A stretch of 64,000 bases of DNA from NCBI RefSeq assembly GCF_963378085.1, contig NZ_OY726395.1:2728001-2792000 (forward strand). The letters are read 5' to 3'. Source of the stretch: Mycolicibacterium sp. MU0050 (GTDB taxonomy: Bacteria > Actinomycetota > Actinomycetes > Mycobacteriales > Mycobacteriaceae). This document shows positions 8,377 to 16,200 of this stretch, one piece after another. The translations under genes were made by a program, and so were the position numbers. The notes beneath the pieces were generated by a model that was not told the origin of the DNA, searched no databases, and saw only the letters and a program-made list of their open reading frames with translations. Position 1 is the first letter of the stretch, and every line of letters starts with the position of its first letter.

Positions 8377-9644
8377 GACACCGGAACCGGAGCCACCGGC
8401 CGCGCGCGACGCCGCCGGCCGCGCCACAACGCGCGCGGGCCGCCGAGGACCGCAAGAACTTCCGTACGTCCCACCGACGTCGGCACCTCGCAGCGCAGAT
8501 CGGCGCTCGGTTGCGCCACGATGGCGCCGTAATCGGCTCCGGTGCGCAGCGACAGCCACAGGTGGCGAGAGACGGTCCGGGCCACCAGCCGACGGTGCGT
8601 GCGGTCGAGTCCGACCTTGGTCAGCCAGGCCCCCAGGCCCAGCCCGTAGCCGCGCGCCTGGCTCAGCAGCGCGTCGTTGTCGCTACGGTGCCGGTGCCAG
8701 ACGATGGCCCCCGGTTCGGTCGCCATGGCGTCGCCGGACGTCACCACCCGGAAGAACATGTCGAGGTCCTCGCCACCTTGGGCGGCGGTCCCGGCGCCGA
8801 GGGCTTCGTCGAACCCGCCCAGGTCGAGCACCCGCGCCTTCTTCACCGCGAAATTCGCTCCGGTGCCCAGCCTTCCGACCTGCAGCGGAAACAGCGGGAC
8901 GTCGGGCGGCGGCATCGCCATGCTGACCACGCGGGGCGCCAGGCTGCCGGCCCAGGAGACCCGCTTCTCGAAATAGGCCTGCGCGGCGGTGCGCAGTTCA
9001 CCGCTGGGGACCAGCCCTGCCACGCACGAGACCGCGCTGTCGCGGCCGAATCCGCGAGCTATCGCGCGCAACCAGTACCGATCGACGACGACGTCGTCGT
9101 CAGTGAAGGCGATCAGTTCGTGGCGTGCGGCCTGCACGCCGGCGTTGCGCGCCGTCGACAAACCGGGGACCGGTTCGGGGACACAGCGCACCCGCGGATC
9201 GCCGAGTCGCTCGACCACCCGCGCGGTGGCATCGGTGCGGGCCGCGTTGTCCACCACCACGACCTCGAAATCCGGATAGTCCAGAAGCAGGATCGACACC
9301 AACGCGTCGGCCAGCGCATCGGCGCGGTCCCGGGTGCACACCACCACCGAGATCGGCGGCAACTCGGCGGCTTCCGGCTCGGCGTGCGCTCTCGTGGCCG
9401 GCAGCCGGACACGCACCCGCCCGTCGACGATCGGCGCATCGACGAACGTGATCGGCCGGAACCGGTGACGCAGCAGTACGCGCGCATGCCGATACCCCTC
9501 GGCGTGGCGCGGGACCAACTCGACCCATCCGCCCGAATCCGGTGCGAACGCGTCGATGTCGAGCATCCCGATCCACCGGGCCTCCGGCCACGTCGGGTGC
9601 CCGTGCGGAGGCATCACCGGATCCAGCGTGACTGCGGCGGTCAC
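8373..9644 (-). CDS. Family 2 glycosyltransferase with N-terminal extension
   Basis: 423 residues from the GTG at 9644, which overlaps the GH16 gene stop (GTGA). The first ~110 residues (with EARWIGMLDIDAFAPDSGG) form an extra domain seen in some actinobacterial glycosyltransferases. A GT-A fold follows: PPISVVVCTRDRADALADAL for nucleotide binding, VVVVDN, STARNAG and the metal-binding FTDDDVVVD. A later stretch, AAQGGEDLDMFFRV, supplies the ED-type catalytic motif of family 2. No membrane helix is obvious, so it is probably a cytoplasmic or peripheral enzyme that adds a sugar to a lipid-linked acceptor. Donor and acceptor cannot be read from sequence. Confidence 0.85.
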   Translation of the reverse strand: MTAAVTLDPVMPPHGHPTWPEARWIGMLDIDAFAPDSGGWVELVPRHAEGYRHARVLLRHRFRPITFVDAPIVDGRVRVRLPATRAHAEPEAAELPPISVVVCTRDRADALADALVSILLLDYPDFEVVVVDNAARTDATARVVERLGDPRVRCVPEPVPGLSTARNAGVQAARHELIAFTDDDVVVDRYWLRAIARGFGRDSAVSCVAGLVPSGELRTAAQAYFEKRVSWAGSLAPRVVSMAMPPPDVPLFPLQVGRLGTGANFAVKKARVLDLGGFDEALGAGTAAQGGEDLDMFFRVVTSGDAMATEPGAIVWHRHRSDNDALLSQARGYGLGLGAWLTKVGLDRTHRRLVARTVSRHLWLSLRTGADYGAIVAQPSADLRCEVPTSVGRTEVLAVLGGPRALWRGRRRRARPVAPVPVS

Positions 9645-10465
9645 AGTTCGGTCACCTTCACCCAATCCACCAACATGATCGAGGGATTCGGCGTGCTGGC
9701 ATCCGGCGGGCCCGGCCACGAGCCGCCGACCGCGAGGTTCAACAGCAGGAAGAAGGGTGCGTCGAACACCCAGTCGGCGGGGCTGGCGAGTTCGGCCGGC
9801 GTGACCGTGAACAACGGCAGATGGTCGATGCCCATCACGATGCGTCCCGGGCTGCGCTCCACCCAATAGGTCCGGAACTCGCCGGCCAACGGGTGCGGCG
9901 CCACCGCCGAGGTCGAGACTTCCTGTCCCCGTTCGGATCCGGGCTTGGGGGCGTGGACGCCGAGGTGATAGTTGCGGGCGTCGTTGAGCGTCTCGATCAC
10001 GTCGATCTCGCCGGACTGCGGCCACCCGACGGTGTCGACGTTGCTGCCGAGCAGCCAGAACGCGGGATGCAGGCCGGCCCCGGCCGGTACCGCGATGCGG
10101 GCCTCGGCCCTGCCGTAGGTGAAGTCCATGGTGCCGCGCGTGGTCAGGCGCGCCGACGTGATGCGCTGGTCGGCCTCACCTCTCGCGATGATCGCCAGGT
10201 TCCCGTCACCGTCGAGGCTCGCGTTCGCGGGGCTGTCGGTATACACCTGAAGCTCGTCGTTGCCCCAGCCGCCGCCGCCGACGTCGTAGCGCCAATGCGC
10301 GGCCGGCGGCGCACCGGCCGGTCCGTCGAAGTCGTCGAAGAAGAGCACCTTCGGTCCCGGGTCGGCGTGGCCGAGGGGGCCGGGCAGGGTGCAACCGCAC
10401 AGCGCCAGCGCGGCGACCAGCGCGACCGTCGTCATCATCGACCTACCGAATCGGCGTCGGCTCAT
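9641..10465 (-). CDS. GH16 family glycoside hydrolase, putative lipoprotein
   Basis: 274 residues from the ATG at 10465, which overlaps the upstream membrane-protein stop (ATGA). The N-terminus (basic MSRRRFGRSM, hydrophobic TTVALVAALAL, then CGC at 23-25) is a lipoprotein-type signal with a slightly unusual lipobox ending at Cys25. The catalytic GH16 signature is intact in SGEIDVIE: Glu153 nucleophile, Asp155, Glu158 acid/base. Other GH16 hallmarks are the early FDDFDG and the aromatic FWLLG. GH16 enzymes hydrolyse or transglycosylate beta-1,3/1,4-glucans and galactans. Placed among glycosyltransferases, it probably trims or remodels the polymer outside the membrane. Confidence 0.88.
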   Translation of the reverse strand: MSRRRFGRSMMTTVALVAALALCGCTLPGPLGHADPGPKVLFFDDFDGPAGAPPAAHWRYDVGGGGWGNDELQVYTDSPANASLDGDGNLAIIARGEADQRITSARLTTRGTMDFTYGRAEARIAVPAGAGLHPAFWLLGSNVDTVGWPQSGEIDVIETLNDARNYHLGVHAPKPGSERGQEVSTSAVAPHPLAGEFRTYWVERSPGRIVMGIDHLPLFTVTPAELASPADWVFDAPFFLLLNLAVGGSWPGPPDASTPNPSIMLVDWVKVTEL

Positions 10466-11121
10466 CGGGACTCCCCGACCAGCTGCCGATCTTCGAGGTT
10501 CGGACGGCGCCGCATCCCGACGCTGCCGAGCGCGATGACCGCGATCAGGATGCCGTAGATGGTCATGCGCTGCGCGCCGCCCATCCCGACCACATCGACG
10601 TGCCCGAAAGTGGCGAAGTACCCCAGCAGGCCGACGACGCCCGCCACCACGGCGACCACCCGTCGGTCGGTCGACAGCGGCGACGCCGATTCCATGGCGA
10701 TGAACAGCGCGGCCACCGAACCCAAGGTCAAGAAGATCCCCATCAAGGTCTGATTCCAGGAGTAGTCCACGTTCTGGGTGATCACCCCGCTGCCGGCCAA
10801 CGCGGCCCCGGCGATCCCCAACAGCAGGGCATGGCTGCGCTGCGTCACCCGCTGGACGACGAAACTCGCGGCGACGAGCACGATGGCCGAACCCGTCACC
10901 ACGGTGGCGATGTTCATCACCGGGTACAACGCGCTGCAGGGCCAATTGCCTTCGGGGCCACAGAAAGCGACGCCGAGGTGCCCGGGAAGGTCTTCCCGGT
11001 AGCCGTAGTGGCCGCGCCAGGTTGCCGAGACCACCCATTCGGCCGGAAAGTAGAGCAGTGGCAGCAGCGCCACCCATCCCGACACCCGGGGGTCGCCCAG
11101 CCACCCCACGATCCTCGACAT
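10462..11121 (-). CDS. DUF998-type integral membrane protein
   Basis: 219 residues from the ATG at 11121, whose first base overlaps the stop of the preceding glycosyltransferase (TGATG). Six hydrophobic helices are apparent. The loop CGPEGNWPCSALYPVMN, after the second charged segment, matches the pattern I associate with DUF998 proteins. No catalytic motif is visible. Between a glycosyltransferase and a glucanase, and translationally coupled to both, it may assist glycan assembly or export, but no biochemical role is known to me for the family. Confidence 0.7.
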   Translation of the reverse strand: MSRIVGWLGDPRVSGWVALLPLLYFPAEWVVSATWRGHYGYREDLPGHLGVAFCGPEGNWPCSALYPVMNIATVVTGSAIVLVAASFVVQRVTQRSHALLLGIAGAALAGSGVITQNVDYSWNQTLMGIFLTLGSVAALFIAMESASPLSTDRRVVAVVAGVVGLLGYFATFGHVDVVGMGGAQRMTIYGILIAVIALGSVGMRRRPNLEDRQLVGESR

Positions 11122-12083
11122 CACAGGTCCCTTTCCAGCCGCGACGTCGCCGCCAGGCCCGCGACGTACCCGACACCAGTCACGACGAGTCCCGCCGTCA
11201 GCGCCAGCATCCGGGTCGGCCGCCGACGGGCGTCCCACAGTCCCAGCGGCAGTGTTCGAGTCACATAGCAGCGCTCGCTCGCCAACGAGGACTGCCGCCC
11301 GCACAATCGGGTCAACACCGCCTTGCTGCGCCCCTCGTGGTAACAGCGGTGCACGAAGTACGACACCGTCGTCCGCTCCTGCGGCACCACGTGCGCCACG
11401 TCGAAGGACGTCGCCCGGACGACCCTCGCCTCGGGATCGCGCCGAGTCAGGGCGATGCCCATCATCGTCTCCTCACAACCGGCCGGCACCGTGTCGATGC
11501 GTCCGAGTTGTTCGGAGAAGCCACCGATCTCGTGCAGTGCCCGTCGCCGCACGGCCATCGCGGCGCCGATCGGGTTGCGGATGGCGGCCCCGTCCGAGGG
11601 CAGTCCGCGGTAGTCGCAGCCCACCACCCAACCGAATTCCGGTGGGAACCAGCGCGGCCCGTGACCGTCGACCCATTCCGGATGCACCGCTCCGCCCAGC
11701 GCGGTGACGCCCGGATCCGCGAAGCACCGCCGGACGCCGTCGAGGGCGCTCGGCCCCGGCACCGCGTCGTCGTCCAGGAAAACCACGACCTCCGCGCGCG
11801 CGGCCTCCAGTCCCGTGTTGCGGGCGCCGGAGAGGCCCCGCCCGAAACCGTTCTCTACCACCGTGACCCGACGGTCGTCGTGGGCGGCCGCCAAGCGGCG
11901 ATACATGGCGGGGTTGCCGTCCACGACAATGATCAACTCGTCGGCGCCGCTCAGCTGCGCCAATGTCGCGGTCACCGCCCGCGCCAGCGTGTGTCGACGT
12001 TGTTCGGTGTAACAGCAGATCACCACGCTCAGCGACACCACCGCCGGCCGGGTGGTGACCACGTCGTCCGCCTCTGCGGTCAT
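11121..12083 (-). CDS. Family 2 glycosyltransferase
   Basis: 320 residues from the ATG at 12083, selected because it overlaps the upstream stop (ATGA); a GTG at 12089 is an alternative. GT-A motifs appear in order: SLSVVICCYTEQRRHTLARA, ADELIIVVDGNP, LSGARNTGLEAA and the metal-binding VVFLDDDAVPG near residue 110. GCEETMMGI is the acidic catalytic stretch. One hydrophobic segment near the C-terminus (MLALTAGLVVTGVGYVAGLA) may anchor it to the membrane. Probably transfers a hexose to a growing lipid-linked saccharide. It is similar in type to, but clearly distinct from, the other two glycosyltransferases of the operon. Confidence 0.87.
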   Translation of the reverse strand: MTAEADDVVTTRPAVVSLSVVICCYTEQRRHTLARAVTATLAQLSGADELIIVVDGNPAMYRRLAAAHDDRRVTVVENGFGRGLSGARNTGLEAARAEVVVFLDDDAVPGPSALDGVRRCFADPGVTALGGAVHPEWVDGHGPRWFPPEFGWVVGCDYRGLPSDGAAIRNPIGAAMAVRRRALHEIGGFSEQLGRIDTVPAGCEETMMGIALTRRDPEARVVRATSFDVAHVVPQERTTVSYFVHRCYHEGRSKAVLTRLCGRQSSLASERCYVTRTLPLGLWDARRRPTRMLALTAGLVVTGVGYVAGLAATSRLERDL

Positions 12084-12973
12084 CGCCACGAACTCGCGGG
12101 GATCCCCGAAGGTGACGCCCGGTGTTCCCGTCGTTCCCGTCCGATCGTGCGCAGCACCCGAAAGCCATCGGTGACGGCATTGAGGTTGCTGCGGCCGTAG
12201 AGGCGCTTCTCCTCGAAGCTGCCCACCTCACGGATGGACCATCCGTTGCGGGCGGCACGCACGTTGATCACGGTCTCGATCTCGAAACCGTCGCCCCACT
12301 GCGGCTCGGTGGCCTGGGTCGAAGGAAGGTCCAACCAGGCCAGGTTGCGCCGCCAGAAAGCGTTGTAGCCGTAGCACAGATCGCTGAACCCGGTGTCGAA
12401 GATCTGGTTGACGAGCCAGTTCAGGCCCTTGTTGCCGAACCGTCGAAGATGGGTGATGTCAGCGCTGCCCCCGCCCTGGGAGAAGCGGCTGCCCTTGGCC
12501 AGGTCCGCGCCGCCGAGCAGCGCCTCGACGAACTTCGGTATCTCCGCGGGGTCCGTCGAGCCGTCCCCGTCGATCATCACGATGATGTCGCCGGTCGCCG
12601 CCTCGAAGCCACAGGCCAGAGCGTTCCCCTTGCCGCTGCGGGTCTGCGAGATCACGGTGGCCGTCGGCCACAGCGTGCGTGCGACATCGATGGTGCCGTC
12701 CTCGGATCCACCGTCGACGACGACGAGTTCGTCGATCGGGGGCAGCCGTTCGGCGACGTGGGGCAGGTTGCGGGCCTCGTTGCGGACCGGCAGGACGACG
12801 GTCACGGTGGGCCTCTCCGCCTCGCCACGTCCGTCGTCGCGGGGCAGGTCGCGGCCCGAGTCGGCGTCCAGCATCGCCGTGGGTTGAGCCCACGACGCGC
12901 CCTCGAAACGCCGCAGGTTGTCGCCGTTTCGGGGCTCTGCGTGCACTCCCACGCCGGGGACAATCTCAGTCAC
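12080..12973 (-). CDS. Family 2 glycosyltransferase, dolichol/polyprenyl-phosphate-sugar-synthase type
   Basis: 297 residues from a GTG at 12973; first gene of the six-gene operon. After a variable N-terminus of about 55 residues come TVTVVLPVRNEARNLP, DELVVVDGGSEDGT, GKGNALACGFEAA and the metal-binding MIDGDGSTDP, an arrangement typical of enzymes that move a sugar from a nucleotide donor to polyprenyl phosphate, or of processive GT2 enzymes. No C-terminal membrane helices of the GtrB kind are seen. It may start the lipid-linked intermediate. Its promoter must lie in the 323-base region shared with the divergent flippase-NRPS fusion. Confidence 0.87.
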   Translation of the reverse strand: MTEIVPGVGVHAEPRNGDNLRRFEGASWAQPTAMLDADSGRDLPRDDGRGEAERPTVTVVLPVRNEARNLPHVAERLPPIDELVVVDGGSEDGTIDVARTLWPTATVISQTRSGKGNALACGFEAATGDIIVMIDGDGSTDPAEIPKFVEALLGGADLAKGSRFSQGGGSADITHLRRFGNKGLNWLVNQIFDTGFSDLCYGYNAFWRRNLAWLDLPSTQATEPQWGDGFEIETVINVRAARNGWSIREVGSFEEKRLYGRSNLNAVTDGFRVLRTIGRERREHRASPSGIPASSWR

Positions 12974-13084
12974 GTCGTGAAACTCCTTGTCACGGCCAGG
13001 TTCTCCCCGCGCACACCGCCGCGGACTGGATCGTCGTCGGGCCCGCCACCGCGGACTGTCGGATCTAGCAAATGTCGGCGAAAG

Positions 13085-13103
13085 TTTGGGTTGCCTAAGT
13101 TCC
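13085..13103 (-). promoter_or_regulatory. Weak IdeR-like iron box (degenerate)
   Basis: Read on the minus strand, 12 of 19 positions match the mycobacterial IdeR consensus TTAGGTTAGGCTAACCTAA, including the central TTAGGC. On its own this is too weak to call. It is recorded because a better match lies 86 bases away in the same divergent promoter region. Confidence 0.25.
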
Positions 13104-13170
13104 GCGCCACTGTAACGAAACCCTCACCGTTTCGGGGGGCCACGTCACAGGCTATGACGCGGCTCACAGC

Positions 13171-13189
13171 GATGGGTAGCCTAACCAAA
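13171..13189 (-). promoter_or_regulatory. IdeR-like iron box candidate
   Basis: Read on the minus strand, 14 of 19 positions match the IdeR consensus. The left half and centre (GGTTAGGCTA) are perfect and the right half is poor. It lies 108 bases before the start of the flippase-NRPS fusion. IdeR-Fe2+ represses siderophore genes in mycobacteria, so iron control of the cluster is possible. The asymmetry of the match leaves this a hypothesis. Confidence 0.35.
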
Positions 13190-13296
13190 CCCTGAGCATT
13201 TCTAGTAGCCTCGGCGCACGACCGCCGACGACTGATCCGGCCTCGCCGCCACCCGGCCGCCGTGCACCCTGACTCTGCACACCTAGGAACCGAACG

Positions 13297-16200
13297 ATGC
13301 CCTCCTCAGGCCAGTCCGACGCGCGAAGTGGCCGACAAATAGCCGTTGCGCCAACCGGATTGGCCGTCGCCGTCGACACGGACGACCGACCGCGCACCGG
13401 ACCGCGGGCCGCCGAGCGCGGGTCGGCGCGGCAGCCCGTCGAGCACCCGAAACTGCAGGGCCGCGCGCTGGGTATCGACATCGCCGCAGTGATGACGTCG
13501 AGCGCCGCGACCGGGGTGCTCGGCTTCGCCTTCTGGACGGTGGCGGCCCGCGGCTACGACACCGCCGAGGTCGGCCGCGCCTCCGCGATCATCTCTTCGG
13601 CGACCTTCATCGCAATTCTGGCAAACTTCAGCCTCGGCAGTCTGTACGAGCGCTTCCTCCCCCTCGCGGGCGGTCTGACCCAGCGACTGGTACGGCAGGG
13701 CACCCTGTTCGCCGCGACGGTGGGGCTGGTATTCGGCGCGGCGTTTCTGATCCTCGGTCCCCGCGTCCAGCTCTTCCCGACTTGGTATGAGGCGGCGCTG
13801 TTTCCGGCCTTCGTCGCGGTGCTCGCCATCTATGCGTTGCAGGACCAGGTACTGATCGGACTGGGCCGAGCTCGCACGATCGCCACCAAGAACATCAGTC
13901 AGTCGGTCACCAAGTTGATCGCGGTGGCGGCGCTGATCCCGCTGGCGACCGGGGCGGCCATCGTGGGTTCCTGGGTGGTCCCGGCCGCCGCGATCACCGC
14001 GATCATCTCGGTGGTGGTGATCCGCCGCGAAGCCGGCCGGCGCAGCGGACCCTCGACCCTGCCACCGACCCGCGAGGTGTTCCAGTTCTTCGCCAGCTCC
14101 TATGTCATCAGCGCCGTGACCGTCAGCGTGCCGCTGTTGGTGCCGCTGATCGTGGTGGCGCAGCTGGGCACCGAGATGAACGCGTATTTCTCGATGTGCT
14201 GGTTGGTCATCCACACACTCGGGGTGCTCATCGGGGCCACCGCCGCCCCCTTCATCGCCACCGCCTCCACGCCCGGAGCCGACCTTCGTTCTTGCACTGC
14301 ACGTTTCGTGCTGATGTGCGGCGGTGCGGCGGTGGCCGGCTCAGTGGTGCTGATCGCCACCGGACCGCTGATCCTCGGCATCCTCGGCCCGGGTTACGCC
14401 GAGCACGGGACCACGCTGATCCGGATGATGGCGCTCACCCTGCCGTCGGTGGCGCTGATGACGGTCTACACCGCGCTGGCGCGGCTGCGCCGGCGGCTGC
14501 GCCTGGCCGTCACCGCGCAGATCCTGCTCGGAACCACCGTGGTCCTCGGGGTCATCTTCACCACGCCGCGCTGGGGTCTCAACGCAGTCGGCTACAGCTA
14601 CCTGGCCGCCGAGCTGCTCTGCACCATCATCCTGGTCGGCCCGGTCGTCGCCCAGCTACGCAAGATCGCCGGCACACCGCACGAACAGAGCCCCGCGACG
14701 ACGGCGGCCCCGGGCGCCGATCGACCGGAACCGCCGCCGGTCGCCGACATCGAGTACGCCTCGGTCACCGAGCGCTTCGGCGAGGTGGCGCGCGCCCACC
14801 CCGAGCGCGTGGCGCTGCGCACGACAGCGGGGGACCTCACCTACGGTGCGCTGCACACCGCCGCGACGCGGTGGACGGCGGCACTGACCGAAAGCGACGC
14901 CACCCGTAGGGTTTTGCCCCTCGTCGGCGACCTCACCCCGCAGACGGCGGCGGTGATCCTCGGCAGCTTCGCGGCCGGCGTCCCCCTGGTGCCGCTGGAT
15001 CCCGCCCTGCCACCCGATCGCACGCGCGCGATCCTCGACACCCTGACCAAGCACGGATATCGCTACGACCAGATCGCGACCGACACCGCCGAAGCACCGA
15101 CCGCTGAGGACGTCCCGACGCGGCCACCCGCGCCGACCATCCGGTCGGTGACCAGCATCCAGTTCACCTCGGGCTCCTCCGGCGAACCCAAGGCGGTCCT
15201 GCACACCCACGGCACCTGGCTCAGCGACTGGATTCTGCATCGCGATCGCTTCGGCATCCTCGCCGGCCGGAAGATCGCGCTGTGCATGCCGGTGAGCTTC
15301 GCCGCCGGCCTGAATGTGCTGGTCGGCTCGCTGTTGTCCGGCGCGGAGGTGATCGCCGTCGACCCCCGCCGGCAACCGCCGGACGTCGTCCTCGACCGGC
15401 TCGACGGCGCCGACATCGTGATGTGCACCCCGTCTTTCCTGCAATCGGTGAGCGGCTACGCCGACGGCCGCACCCTCGACGGGGTGCAGCGCATCGTGAC
15501 CACCGGGGAACCGGTGTACAGCAACGTATTCCGACAAGCCCGCGCGCTCGCTCCCAATGCGGTCCTGACCAACTGGGCCGGCTCGTCGGAAACGCTCGGC
15601 ATCGCGCACTTTGATGTCTGGCCCACCGACGACGTGCCGGCCGGCGGGATCCCGGCCGGCATACCGGTCCCCCACAAGCACCTCGCCATCGACGAGCGGG
15701 GCCGCCTCACGGTGACCTCGCGGTACCTCGCCGCCGGGTATCTCGACCCCTCCGGCGCCCAGACCGAGTTCGTCGAGAACCCGGACGGCACCGCGACGTT
15801 CATCACCAGCGACCGCGCCCGCCTCACCGAGGACGGCGTCCTGGTGGTGCTGGGCCGCGGCGATGCCGCTGTCAAGATTCGCGGTTACCTGGTCGAACCC
15901 GCCGAGGTCGAGGCCGCCCTGATCGATTGTCCCGGCATCCGGGAGGCTGTCGTGGTGGCCGACATGGCACGCGATACCCCCGTGCTGATCGGTTACGTCG
16001 CACCCGAACCCGGCGTACGAACCCCCGCGGTCGCCGACATCCGCGCCCATCTGCACACCCGCCTGCCGGACTGGATGGTGCCCACCCACGTCGTGTTGCT
16101 GGAGTCGTTGCCCCGCAACGAGCGCGGCAAGGTCGACCGGCGGGCGCTGCCGGCACCGACCCGCGGCCCGATCGAGGCGCCGGCACCGGGAGTGGAATCC

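Larger units (their letters stand above)
12974..13296. promoter_or_regulatory. Divergent control region of the glycan operon and the flippase-NRPS fusion
   Basis: 323 bases between two divergent genes with no credible ORF. It is relatively A+T-rich from 13060 to 13205. Seen in it: two degenerate IdeR-like boxes (listed separately), an inverted repeat with 6-base arms (13116-13121 and 13129-13134, 7-base spacer), and a repeated CCGCGGACTG about 30 bases apart near 13020 and 13050. A weak AGGAA precedes the ATG at 13297. Both transcripts probably start here and could be co-regulated. No -10 hexamer could be assigned with certainty. Confidence 0.6.

Noticed and set aside
8377..8559. 61-residue upstream extension of the GT-C-like membrane protein
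   Set aside because: It lies within the coding end of the preceding glycosyltransferase and is Arg-rich; the ATGA overlap at 8376 is the natural start.
11122..11304. Extension of the DUF998 protein
   Set aside because: It overlaps the glycosyltransferase gene in another frame; the TGATG junction marks the start at 11121.
12970..13188. 73-codon minus-strand frame in the divergent promoter region
   Set aside because: No ribosome-binding site or domain, and it overlaps probable operator sites; taken as chance.
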